From an uncultured Pelagibacteraceae bacterium (GTDB taxonomy: Bacteria > Pseudomonadota > Alphaproteobacteria > Pelagibacterales > Pelagibacteraceae), in the NCBI GenBank assembly GCA_902606665.1, contig CACLHE010000004.1:1-35735 (forward strand): a stretch of 35,735 nt of DNA, in the 5' to 3' direction. The translations under genes were made by a program, and so were the position numbers. Numbering within the stretch: the first letter of the stretch is position 1; each line of letters begins with the position of its first letter. A model generated the notes under the pieces. The model was given only the letters and a program-made list of their open reading frames with translations, ran no database searches and was not told where the DNA came from. Shown piece by piece: positions 8,103 to 16,222 of this stretch.

Positions 8103-9116
8103 TTATGAAAAAGCTTCCGCCCAAGTACCTTTGGTTGAAGCTTTAGAATATTCTGTTGCTCTACCTTCGAAAAAATTCATATGTTCAACTGCGTTCAACA
8201 TGGTGTCTAACCAAGTTAACGGATTTTTATTAACTTGGTAAATTGGTTCTAGCCCAAGTTGAACTAATCTTCTATTTCCTATCCAGCGAATATATTGTTT
8301 TACTTCATCGGCTGTTAAACCATTTATTGGTCCCATTTCAAATGCCAAATTTATAAAAGAATCTTCATGTGAAATTATTGTTCTACAAGCTTCATAAATT
8401 TCTTTTTTAAGCTGATCGGTCCAAATTTCAGGGTTTTCATCAACAAAAGTTTTAAATAACCTTATCATTGAATTGCAATGTAAAGTTTCATCCCTAACAG
8501 ACCAAGTTACGATTTGGCCCATTCCTTTCATTTTGTTTTGTCTTGGAAAATTTAAAAGAATTGCAAAACTGGCAAATAGTTGTAAACCTTCTGTGAAAGC
8601 GCTGAACACAGCAATAGTTTTTGCTATATCGTGATTGGATTTAACATCAAAACCTTGCATGTAATCATACTTATCTTTCATCTCTTTATATTTTAGAAAA
8701 GCAGAATACTCTGATTCAGGCATTCCTATTGTATCTAATAGGTGGGAATAAGCAGCAATATGCACCGTTTCCATAGCTGCAAAAGAAGACATCATCATTA
8801 ATGTTTCTGTAGGTTTGAAAACATTCATATAATGTCTTATGTAACAATTGCTTACCTCAACATCTGCTTGAGTAAAAAATCTGAAGATTTGAGTTAATAG
8901 ATTTTTTTCAGATGGATTTAGATTTTTTTGCCAATCTCTAACATCATCTCCTAAAGGTACTTCTTCTGGCAACCAGTGAATTCTTTGTTGTGTAAGCCAA
9001 GCATCATAACACCAAGGGTATCTAAAAGGTTTATAAACTGGGTTTCCTACTAATAAACCTGATTTTTTTTTTAAATTTTTTTTTGTATCTAATTTAGTTA
9101 CTGGCATGATAGACAT
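8103..9116 (-). CDS. nrdB: Ribonucleotide reductase class I, beta (radical) subunit
   Basis: The diiron/tyrosyl-radical subunit of class Ia ribonucleotide reductase, which makes dNTP precursors together with NrdA. Predicted ligands are Asp85 (FTQADVEV), Glu116 and His119 (METVHIAAY), Glu176 (FTEGLQLF), Glu210 and His213 (RDETLHC). The radical Tyr is Tyr123 in the same ETVH-x-x-Y motif, so this is a standard Tyr-radical type, not the Phe/Val class Ic. 337 aa, no extra domain at either end. The start overlaps nrdA by 19 nt; an internal ATG at 9107 (MPVTKLD) is an alternative start. Expected to be co-transcribed with nrdA. Confidence 0.97.
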   Translation of the reverse strand: MSIMPVTKLDTKKNLKKKSGLLVGNPVYKPFRYPWCYDAWLTQQRIHWLPEEVPLGDDVRDWQKNLNPSEKNLLTQIFRFFTQADVEVSNCYIRHYMNVFKPTETLMMMSSFAAMETVHIAAYSHLLDTIGMPESEYSAFLKYKEMKDKYDYMQGFDVKSNHDIAKTIAVFSAFTEGLQLFASFAILLNFPRQNKMKGMGQIVTWSVRDETLHCNSMIRLFKTFVDENPEIWTDQLKKEIYEACRTIISHEDSFINLAFEMGPINGLTADEVKQYIRWIGNRRLVQLGLEPIYQVNKNPLTWLDTMLNAVEHMNFFEGRATEYSKASTKGTWAEAFS

Positions 9117-11023
9117 TCTTCATAATTTTTTTCATCTTCACTTATTTTTTTTTCAGACGTTAATTCATTATTTATGTTCTCAGCTCTCTGAATTGATTTA
9201 GATCTGCAATAATAAAGGCTTTTTAGACCTTTTTTCCATGCTTGAAAGTGTATCTGGTGTAATTCTTTTTTATGAACATCCGCAGGTAAGAAAATATTAA
9301 TTGATTGAGCTTGTGAAACATAAGGTGTTCTTTCTGCTCCCAATTCTACTATCCATTTTTGATCTAATTCAAATGCTGTTTTAAATACATCTTTTTCTAA
9401 ATCAGTCAAGAAATCCAAATGTGCTACAGATCCTTGATTAGTTGTTATAGTAGACCAAATCTCTTCATTATTCTTACCATGCTTTTCAAGAATCTCTTTT
9501 AAATATCTGTTTCTAACATTATATGATCCTGAAAGAGTTTTGTGAGTGTAACTATTGGCAGCAAATGGTTCAACGCCTGGAGATGCACCTCCACAAATTA
9601 TAGAAATTGAAGCAGTAGGTGCTATTGCAGTTTTATTAGAAAATCTTTCTTTAAATCCATATTCTTCTGCATCTGGACATGCTCCTCTCTCCTCTGCTAA
9701 TTTTTTAGAAGCCTTGTCCGTGTGTGTTTGTATATGTTCGAAAATTTTTTTGTTCCACACTTTGCTCATAACAGACTCTAACGGTATTGATTTTTTTTGT
9801 AAAAATGAGTGAAGACCCATCACACCAAGCCCTACACTTCTTTCTCTCATTGCAGAATACTTAGCATCTTTAAAAGAATCTGGAGCTCTATTAATAAAGT
9901 CAGTTAAAACATTATCCAAAAAACGCATTACATCTTCAATAAAATTTGGTTCATCTTTCCATTCATCATAAGTTTCCAAATTTAACGAAGATAAACAGCA
10001 TACAGCCGTTCTATCATGTCCATCTTTATCTAGTCCTGTGGGTAATGTTATTTCGCTACAAAGATTAGATGTTTTTACATTTAAACCCGCTAATTTGTGA
10101 TGTTGAGGTATAAGTCTATTTACAGTGTCCACAAAAATAATATATGGCTCACCTGTCTCTACTCTGGCTGTTAATAATCTTATCCATAAATTTCTTGCTG
10201 ATATAATAGATTGAACCACACCATCCTTAGGACTTTTTAATGCCCATTCGGAATTTGTCTCTACTGCTCTCATAAAAGCATCACTAACTAGCACCCCATG
10301 ATGTAAATTTAATGCCTTACGATTAGGATCTCCTCCAGTAGGTCTTCTCATCTCAATAAATTCTTCTATTTCTGGATGATCAATTGGAAGGTAACATGCT
10401 GCTGAACCTCTTCGTAATGATCCTTGACTTATAGCCATGGTTAAAGAGTCCATCACTTTAATAAAAGGAATTATGCCTGAAGTTTTTCCTACTCTTCCAA
10501 TTTTTTCCCCAATAGATCTAAGATTTCCCCAATAGCTACCTATTCCTCCTCCTTTTGCTGCCAACCAAACATTTTCACTCCATAAATCCAAAATTCCATC
10601 CAAGCTATCCCCTGCTTCATTTAAAAAACACGATATCGGTAAACCTCGCTCTGTTCCTCCGTTAGACAAAACTGGAGTGGCTGGCATAAACCATAAATCA
10701 CTTATATAATTATAAATTCTTTGAGCATGTAAATTATCATCAGCGTATATGCTGGCAACACGTGCAAACAAATCTTGATAAGACTCATTATGTCCCAAGT
10801 ATCTGTCACTTAATGTGGCTTTTCCAAAATCAGTTAATTTTTTATCTTTTGATCTGTCTATCTTAATTGTTATTCCTTTTTCATTTTGAAAAAGTTCAGT
10901 TTGAGATGATAGGGAAAATAGATCAGGTTTCTTTTGGCCTTTATTACTGTTAAGTGCAAAACTGTCTTTTGAGCTTATTTTTTCGACAGCTTTTTCGATG
11001 GCTAAAGATACATTTTTATTCAT
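9098..11023 (-). CDS. nrdA: Ribonucleotide reductase class I, alpha (catalytic) subunit
   Basis: Reduces ribonucleoside diphosphates. Active-site residues are Cys132 (LPISCFLN), Asn320-Leu-Cys322-Ser-Glu324 (NLCSEI) and Cys342/343 (AVCCLSSLN); the radical-transfer Tyr pair is in SLYYCRSKS, and the C-terminal shuttle cysteines are Cys637 and Cys640 (EECLSCQ). At 641 aa it is about 120 residues shorter than E. coli NrdA, and the N-terminal 60 residues show no ATP-cone (no KRDG-type motif), so overall-activity feedback by dATP is probably absent. First gene of nrdAB. Upstream lies a NrdR-like palindrome over a plausible -35 element. No clear Shine-Dalgarno precedes the ATG. Confidence 0.97.
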   Translation of the reverse strand: MNKNVSLAIEKAVEKISSKDSFALNSNKGQKKPDLFSLSSQTELFQNEKGITIKIDRSKDKKLTDFGKATLSDRYLGHNESYQDLFARVASIYADDNLHAQRIYNYISDLWFMPATPVLSNGGTERGLPISCFLNEAGDSLDGILDLWSENVWLAAKGGGIGSYWGNLRSIGEKIGRVGKTSGIIPFIKVMDSLTMAISQGSLRRGSAACYLPIDHPEIEEFIEMRRPTGGDPNRKALNLHHGVLVSDAFMRAVETNSEWALKSPKDGVVQSIISARNLWIRLLTARVETGEPYIIFVDTVNRLIPQHHKLAGLNVKTSNLCSEITLPTGLDKDGHDRTAVCCLSSLNLETYDEWKDEPNFIEDVMRFLDNVLTDFINRAPDSFKDAKYSAMRERSVGLGVMGLHSFLQKKSIPLESVMSKVWNKKIFEHIQTHTDKASKKLAEERGACPDAEEYGFKERFSNKTAIAPTASISIICGGASPGVEPFAANSYTHKTLSGSYNVRNRYLKEILEKHGKNNEEIWSTITTNQGSVAHLDFLTDLEKDVFKTAFELDQKWIVELGAERTPYVSQAQSINIFLPADVHKKELHQIHFQAWKKGLKSLYYCRSKSIQRAENINNELTSEKKISEDEKNYEECLSCQ

Positions 11024-11032
11024 AATAAGCTT

Positions 11033-11060
11033 ATTTTATTAAAGTTATGTGTAAAAACAA
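11033..11060 (-). promoter_or_regulatory. Possible nrdAB promoter
   Basis: Minus strand: TTGTTT (11060-11055), a 16-nt spacer and TAAAAT (11038-11033). Transcription would start only a few nt before the nrdA ATG at 11023, which would make the message nearly leaderless and fits the absence of a Shine-Dalgarno. The -35 overlaps the NrdR-like box by 3 nt. Hexamer matches are moderate in AT-rich DNA, hence low confidence. Confidence 0.3.
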
Positions 11061-11073
11061 CTATATGTTGTGT
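11058..11073 (-). promoter_or_regulatory. NrdR-box-like palindrome upstream of nrdAB
   Basis: CAACTATATGTTGTGT agrees with the NrdR box consensus (ACACWATATATWGTGT) at 13 of 16 positions and lies 35 nt before the nrdA start. A second, poorer match (ATACTACATAGTTTAA, 10 of 16) starts 32 nt further upstream, close to the usual three-helical-turn spacing of tandem NrdR boxes. NrdR is the ATP/dATP-sensing repressor of ribonucleotide reductase genes; its gene is not in this window. Confidence 0.6.
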
Positions 11074-11135
11074 ACACAATACACTTGATATACTACATAG
11101 TTTAACAATTCAATAGAACATTATATGAACATTAT

Positions 11136-11141
11136 TATAAT
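11136..11141 (+). promoter_or_regulatory. Consensus -10 hexamer upstream of the phosphohexomutase gene
   Basis: A perfect TATAAT lies 56 nt before the start codon, but no good -35 element is found 16-18 nt upstream (ATAGAA region). The 174-nt divergent gap also holds the nrdAB control sites, and nothing else is recognisable in it. Weak call. Confidence 0.25.
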
Positions 11142-11197
11142 AGCAAGGATAAAATTTAAATACTGATAATGAGGAAAAAATATTACATAAGTGGTTC

Positions 11198-12643
11198 ATG
11201 TCTAATGCTCATATAAATCCCTTTGGTTTCAGAGAGTACGATGCACGATGGTTATATCCCAAAGATATAAATAAAGAAGGAATAAAAGAAGTTGGAAAAG
11301 GTTTGGGTTCACAAATTATTTCAAAAACAAATAAATCTCCAAGAGTAATAGTTGGGCACGATTATAGATCGTACAGTGAAGACGTAAAAAAAAAACTTAT
11401 AGAGGGTTTAATAGATACTGGATGTAATGTTGAAGATATAGGATTAGCATTATCTCCCACAGTTTATTTTGCACAATTTAAGCTTAAAGCAGATGCGGTA
11501 GCAATGGTAACAGCAAGCCATAATGAAAATGGTTGGACAGGAATAAAAATGGGTATTGAAAAAGGATTAACACATTCACCAAAAGAAATGGATGAGTTAA
11601 AAAAAATTGTTTTTGAAAAAAAATTTATCAAAGGCAAAGGTTCATACAAAGAAATTAAAGAATTTAAGAAAATATATATTAATGATTTGACAAAAAATAA
11701 AATTAAAAAAAAAATTAAAGCTGTAGTAGCTTGCGGTAATGGTACAGCTGGAATATTTGCTCCTAAAATTCTTAAAGAAATCGGATGCGAAGTTATAGAA
11801 TTGGACTGTAATCTTGACTACAGTTTCCCTAAATATAATCCTAATCCAGAAGATCTTAAAATGCTAAATGCAATAAGTGAAATGGTAAAAAAAAATAATG
11901 CTGATGTTGGTTTTGGTTTTGATGGAGATGGTGATAGGCTTGGAGTAATTGACAACCTAGGCAAAGAAATTTATGCTGACAAAATTGGCTTGCTAATAGC
12001 CAGAGATTTAGCCTCAAAACATAAAAACAATAACTTTATTGTGGATGTAAAATCAACTGGTCTGTTTACAAACGATAAAGTATTGAAAAAAAATAATTGT
12101 AAAACTATTTACTGGAAAACAGGGCACTCTCATATCAAACGAAAAGTTAATGAAATAAAAGCTTTAGCTGGATTTGAAAAAAGTGGTCACTTCTTTTTCA
12201 ATAAACCCTTAGGTTATGGATATGATGATGGAATTAATTCAGCAATTCAAGTTTGCCATTTATTGGATAGTCAAAATAAAAAAATATCAGAAATGATGAA
12301 TGAATTACCTAAAACATATCAATCTCCGACTATGTCACCTTTTTGTAAAGATGAAGAAAAATATAAAGTTGTTGAATCTCTGGTTGATAAAGTGCAAAAT
12401 TTAAAAGCTAATAATATCAAAATTGATAATCAAAAAATTACCGATATATTAACTGTAAACGGTGTACGATTTTCTTTAGAAGATAATTCCTGGGGTCTTA
12501 TTAGAGCATCTTCAAATAAGCCTTCGTTGGTAGTTGTTACCGAAAGCACAACATCTGATAATAGAAAAAAGAAAATATTTGAATTTATTGATAATCTTTT
12601 AAAAAATACAGGTAAAATTGGTGACTATGATCAAAAAATTTAA
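11198..12643 (+). CDS. Phosphomannomutase/phosphoglucomutase
   Basis: An alpha-D-phosphohexomutase of 481 aa that interconverts hexose 6- and 1-phosphates, feeding GDP-mannose or UDP/dTDP-glucose for surface polysaccharides. The phosphoserine loop is VTASHNENGWTGIK (Ser107), the Mg2+ loop is GFGFDGDGDRLG near residue 243, the sugar-binding motif is AGFEKSGHFFF, and a C-terminal phosphate-binding domain contains WGLIRASSNKPS. The FEKSGH motif fits the dual PMM/PGM (ManB/AlgC) group better than GlmM, though glucose versus mannose preference cannot be decided from sequence. It likely supplies the sugar nucleotides used by the glycosyltransferase genes further right. Its stop codon overlaps that of the convergent TauE gene within TTAA. 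Confidence 0.88.
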   Translation: MSNAHINPFGFREYDARWLYPKDINKEGIKEVGKGLGSQIISKTNKSPRVIVGHDYRSYSEDVKKKLIEGLIDTGCNVEDIGLALSPTVYFAQFKLKADAVAMVTASHNENGWTGIKMGIEKGLTHSPKEMDELKKIVFEKKFIKGKGSYKEIKEFKKIYINDLTKNKIKKKIKAVVACGNGTAGIFAPKILKEIGCEVIELDCNLDYSFPKYNPNPEDLKMLNAISEMVKKNNADVGFGFDGDGDRLGVIDNLGKEIYADKIGLLIARDLASKHKNNNFIVDVKSTGLFTNDKVLKKNNCKTIYWKTGHSHIKRKVNEIKALAGFEKSGHFFFNKPLGYGYDDGINSAIQVCHLLDSQNKKISEMMNELPKTYQSPTMSPFCKDEEKYKVVESLVDKVQNLKANNIKIDNQKITDILTVNGVRFSLEDNSWGLIRASSNKPSLVVVTESTTSDNRKKKIFEFIDNLLKNTGKIGDYDQKI

Positions 12644-13473
12644 AAGGAAAAATAATCATAAAACAATTTACAAGCTACAATAAAAAGATAAGTACCAAAT
12701 ATTCTTCCAATTAATCTTTTGTTAAATTTATGAACAGTTTCAGCTCCAATCTTAGCCATAAATGTAGTAATTGGTATAAAAATTAGAAATGTTGGAATAT
12801 TTATAAACCCTAAACTTAATGGAACATTAATGTTAAAATAAGTTCCTGAAATCGCAAAACCGGTAGCTCCAATTAAAGCAATCAAGAATCCAATAGCGGC
12901 AGAGGTACCTATAGCTACATTTATTGGATAACCAAAAATTTTAAATATTGGAGTATTAAATACCCCTCCTCCTATCCCCATAGGAGCAGATAAAAAACCT
13001 GATAAAAAACCAAAAATAACTCTATAAATCAAATTTATTTTTCTCGGTGCAGGATTAATTTTTTCTTTTTCTGTCAAAAAATAAATAGCAAAAATCATAG
13101 TCATAATTGAAAAAAATAAAACCAAACCAGAAGTCTTTAAACTAATGGCAAATATAGTCCCGAGAACAACACCAATCATAACAAACGCTCCAAAAGTTCT
13201 AACAATACTAAAATCAACGGCCTTAAATTTCATATGTGTCATTGTTGATATAATTGAATTTGGGATAATAATTGAAAAAGATGTACCTAAAGCCATATGC
13301 ATAACATATGTATGTTCTACTCCAGCAAAACTAAATAAATAGAAAAGAATGGGAACCATTATTAGGCCGCCTCCTATTCCAAAAAAACCAGCCATAAAGC
13401 CGACTATTATTGCAGATGCACTCATTGCAACTAAAAGAAATATTATTTGATTTAGATCTAAATTTTCTATCAT
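12640..13473 (-). CDS. TauE/SafE-family membrane transporter
   Basis: A 277-aa inner-membrane protein with about eight hydrophobic segments. Two Gly-rich repeats mark the duplicated family fold: GFFGIGGGLIMVP near residue 30 and APMGIGGGVFNTP near residue 165. Members export or take up sulfite, sulfoacetate and other small organosulfur or carboxylate anions; the substrate here is unknown. Translationally coupled to the preceding dus gene (ATGA overlap), which says little about the substrate. Confidence 0.85.
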   Translation of the reverse strand: MIENLDLNQIIFLLVAMSASAIIVGFMAGFFGIGGGLIMVPILFYLFSFAGVEHTYVMHMALGTSFSIIIPNSIISTMTHMKFKAVDFSIVRTFGAFVMIGVVLGTIFAISLKTSGLVLFFSIMTMIFAIYFLTEKEKINPAPRKINLIYRVIFGFLSGFLSAPMGIGGGVFNTPIFKIFGYPINVAIGTSAAIGFLIALIGATGFAISGTYFNINVPLSLGFINIPTFLIFIPITTFMAKIGAETVHKFNKRLIGRIFGTYLFIVACKLFYDYFSF

Positions 13474-14456
13474 GCAATTGTTTGGTTTGCTTTTTCGTTA
13501 TTTTGTACAATGGTCATTATATGTTTTACTTTTTGAAAGTCTGAATCTCTTGCCATCATATTTTCACTTAAATATCTTTTCCATTTTTTAGAACCAATTT
13601 GTCCGTGATATAAACCAACAGTATGTCTCATTATATGGTTTACTTTGGTTCCTAGTTTAACTTCTTTTTCTAGATACTTTAATAATTCTGTTGCTATATC
13701 TTCTCTTGTGGGGCTATTTTTAACATTAAATATTTCTCTTTCTATATCAACCAGAAAATAAGGATTTTGATATATTGCTCTACCTATCATTACTCCGTTA
13801 CAAATTTTTAAATGATTTTTTATTTCCTGAATTTTAGAAATTCCCCCATTTATCACAATTTCCAAATCAGGATTTTCTCTCTTTATATTGTAAACCATTT
13901 CATAATTTAATTTTGGAATATTTAAATTTTGTTTTGGAGTAAGACCATTAAGTATAGCTTTGCGCGCATGAATTATAAAAGTTTTGCATCCAGCTTCTTT
14001 CATCTTTAATATAAATTTATTTAAATAATTAAAATCTTCAGTTTTATCAAAACCTATTCTTGTTTTAGCTGTAACAGGAATATTACAAGATTTGACCATT
14101 TCGTTTATACATTCCGCAACTAAGTCTGGCTCTTTCATTAAGCATGCTCCAAACATATTTTTTTGAACTTTTTTACTTGGGCATCCTAGATTGATATTAA
14201 TTTCATCGTACCCAATATCTTCTGCTATTTTAGCTACTTCCGCTAATTCTTTTTTATCTGAACCTCCTACTTGTAAGGCCAAGGGTTTTTCTTCTGGACT
14301 AAAGGCTAATATTTTTTTTCGATCTCCGTGAAGAGCCGATTTTGTTGCTACCATCTCTGAATATAACATTACATTTTTGCTTATCAGTCTTAAGAAAAAA
14401 CGATCATGCCTGTCCGTGCAATCCATCATTGGAGCTACAGAGATTGTTCTTTTCAT
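13470..14456 (-). CDS. dusA: tRNA-dihydrouridine synthase, DusA type
   Basis: An FMN-dependent reductase that converts uridines in the tRNA D-loop to dihydrouridine. It starts with the DusA-like MKRTISVAPMMDCTDRHDR; LALQVGGSD, INLGCPSKKVQ and the catalytic Cys in FGACLMKEP follow, with VINGGISK and GVMIGRAIYQNP as flavin-phosphate motifs. The track ORF begins at a TTG two codons earlier; I prefer ATG 14456, giving 328 aa. It lies 38 nt downstream of rpoZ on the same strand and overlaps the TauE gene by 4 nt. DusA rather than DusB/C is supported by the DRHDR motif and the extended C-terminal helical domain. Confidence 0.92.
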   Translation of the reverse strand: MKRTISVAPMMDCTDRHDRFFLRLISKNVMLYSEMVATKSALHGDRKKILAFSPEEKPLALQVGGSDKKELAEVAKIAEDIGYDEININLGCPSKKVQKNMFGACLMKEPDLVAECINEMVKSCNIPVTAKTRIGFDKTEDFNYLNKFILKMKEAGCKTFIIHARKAILNGLTPKQNLNIPKLNYEMVYNIKRENPDLEIVINGGISKIQEIKNHLKICNGVMIGRAIYQNPYFLVDIEREIFNVKNSPTREDIATELLKYLEKEVKLGTKVNHIMRHTVGLYHGQIGSKKWKRYLSENMMARDSDFQKVKHIMTIVQNNEKANQTIA

Positions 14457-14494
14457 AAACAAATTCTCGATTCTATTTTTAATGAATTATATTA

Positions 14495-14953
14495 TTATTC
14501 TGTTTTGCTGTCAGTTTCTGGTGAATCTTCATCGATATTTTGATCGTTTTCTGTAATTTCCGTTGCTTTTATGTCTTTGTCTGACTCTACTGAAATCTTT
14601 TCAGGCATCCTTCTAACTCTTTTTGAAGGTAAAATAGCTGCCCCACTTTTAGAGATTTCTCCTCTATATATTTTATCAAAACTATCTTCTTGCTCTATAT
14701 CCAAATCTTCTAATTCTTTAGGTTCATCTTTAATTTTTCTTAATTTATTGATGGCAGAATCTTCTATGGTCTTAAGTGAAATTTTGCCTTCACCGATCTC
14801 TCTTAATGATATTACCGTATTTTTATCATTGTCCTCAGGAACAAGAGATTTATCACCAGCATTTAATTGCGATGTTCTTTCCTTAGCAAGTAAAACTAAG
14901 TCATATTGGCTAGCAATTTTTTCTAAACAATCTTCTACGGTAATTCGTGCCAT
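14495..14953 (-). CDS. rpoZ: DNA-directed RNA polymerase omega subunit
   Basis: The N-terminal 60 residues are typical omega: MARITVEDCLEKI, YDLVLLAKERTSQL, then DNDKNTVISLREIGEG. Omega helps assemble beta-prime into core polymerase. At 152 aa it is long compared with about 90 in E. coli; roughly the last 70 residues are a highly acidic, low-complexity tail (DLDIEQEDSFDKIY, later many D/E) with no recognisable domain. Alphaproteobacterial omegas are often longer, so the tail is a lineage trait rather than a fusion. The 138-aa ORF on the opposite strand is a shadow of this gene. Confidence 0.93.
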   Translation of the reverse strand: MARITVEDCLEKIASQYDLVLLAKERTSQLNAGDKSLVPEDNDKNTVISLREIGEGKISLKTIEDSAINKLRKIKDEPKELEDLDIEQEDSFDKIYRGEISKSGAAILPSKRVRRMPEKISVESDKDIKATEITENDQNIDEDSPETDSKTE

Positions 14954-14989
14954 AAGATGTGCAATAAGTAATGAAAAGCATGAATAAAA

Positions 14990-16219
14990 TCAAGTTTTAT
15001 TTTGTAAAACTGGTTTATATTTATTTTGAAAAATTAATAAGAGACCTATGGATATTACAGTGTAAACTGAACATAAAACAGCAATATTTTCTATTGTGTA
15101 TCTTAAATCAATCAAAAATCCAAAAACTGCTGTGGCCAGAGCGGTTGAAAAAACCATTAACGAACCAGTTAAAGCTTTAATAGAACCTAAATAATTGACA
15201 CCATAAATTTCAGCCCACAGAGAAGACAATAAAACATTGGTCAAACCGTTAGTTATTCCCAAAAGCCCCATAAAGATAAAAGCTGAATAAGGATGTTTTA
15301 GAAGAACCAAAGTTAATAAACTAAATAAAAGAGGAATATTAAGAATAGGTAGTAATTTTCTACTGCTGTATTTATCAACCAAAACTCCTGACAAAAATAA
15401 AGTGACAACTGTAAGAACGGAATAAAGCATAAATGCTTTAGCTATCGCATATTCACCCCATCCTTTTGATTCAATTATAAACGATTGATTGATTACTATA
15501 CCTGTAATTATAAATGCAGGCGCTAACAATGCTGGTAGCATAGTATAAAATTTAAAATCTACTAATACTTCATTTCTTTTCCAGCTTTTAATTAATTCAA
15601 ATTTATTTTTATCATTTTCTGTCAATTTTTCTCTTGATAAAATACTAATATCTTTAACAGTAAAAAAAGAAAATAAAGGTAAAATTAATAAAATTAATAT
15701 TGAAATTTGTATCCACAAATCTCTCCAATAAACAAATGAAAGAAAGTAAACAATCATGATTGGTAATAAAAATTCACCAAGAGACATTCCAAACCAAATA
15801 TAGCTTAATGCTTTTCCTCTTCTTTTCTCAAAATATCTAGATACTGCGGTAGAGGCAGTATGAGCCATTAATCCTTGTCCTGATAGTCTTAAAAAAAATA
15901 TACCAACAAGTAAAAAAATAACTCCATTAACAAATGAAAAAAACAAAGCCGCTATGAATAAAAAAATTGTAACTAAAATGGAATAGTTAACTAATTTTAA
16001 ATCATCAATTTTTTTTCCTAACCATATAAGAACAATACTGCTACATAATGTAGCTATTCCATATATAGTTCCGAATTCTCCATGTGTGATATTTAGTTCA
16101 TTTCTTATATCTGAATTAAACAACCCTATGAAAAAACTCTGTCCTATAGATGAAAAAAATGTAAAGACGAAACCAAAAATTATTATTTTGAAATTAGATT
16201 TAACTATATCTATAATCAT
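14990..16219 (-). CDS. Major facilitator superfamily transporter
   Basis: A 409-aa protein with about 12 hydrophobic segments in two halves joined by a charged loop near residue 200 (SREKLTENDKNKFE). MFS-like features are GKKIDD after TM2 and the related GVLVDKYSSRK in the second half. The substrate cannot be inferred; it may be a monocarboxylate or other organic acid. Its start codon is separated by only 3 nt from the divergent dehydrogenase start, which suggests, but does not prove, a shared role in uptake and oxidation of a hydroxyacid. Confidence 0.82.
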   Translation of the reverse strand: MIIDIVKSNFKIIIFGFVFTFFSSIGQSFFIGLFNSDIRNELNITHGEFGTIYGIATLCSSIVLIWLGKKIDDLKLVNYSILVTIFLFIAALFFSFVNGVIFLLVGIFFLRLSGQGLMAHTASTAVSRYFEKRRGKALSYIWFGMSLGEFLLPIMIVYFLSFVYWRDLWIQISILILLILPLFSFFTVKDISILSREKLTENDKNKFELIKSWKRNEVLVDFKFYTMLPALLAPAFIITGIVINQSFIIESKGWGEYAIAKAFMLYSVLTVVTLFLSGVLVDKYSSRKLLPILNIPLLFSLLTLVLLKHPYSAFIFMGLLGITNGLTNVLLSSLWAEIYGVNYLGSIKALTGSLMVFSTALATAVFGFLIDLRYTIENIAVLCSVYTVISIGLLLIFQNKYKPVLQNKT

Positions 16220-16222
16220 AAT

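Noticed and set aside
9555-9812. 85-aa plus-strand ORF inside nrdA
   Set aside because: Antisense to conserved ribonucleotide reductase sequence.
11025-11036. 12-bp palindrome AATAAGCTTATT before nrdA
   Set aside because: Self-complementary with no loop, inside AT-rich DNA next to the start codon; no known operator matches and it may be chance.
14571-14987. 138-aa plus-strand ORF opposite rpoZ
   Set aside because: Shadow of a well-supported omega gene; Ser/Leu-rich translation typical of the reverse of acidic, Lys-rich codons, and no recognisable motif.
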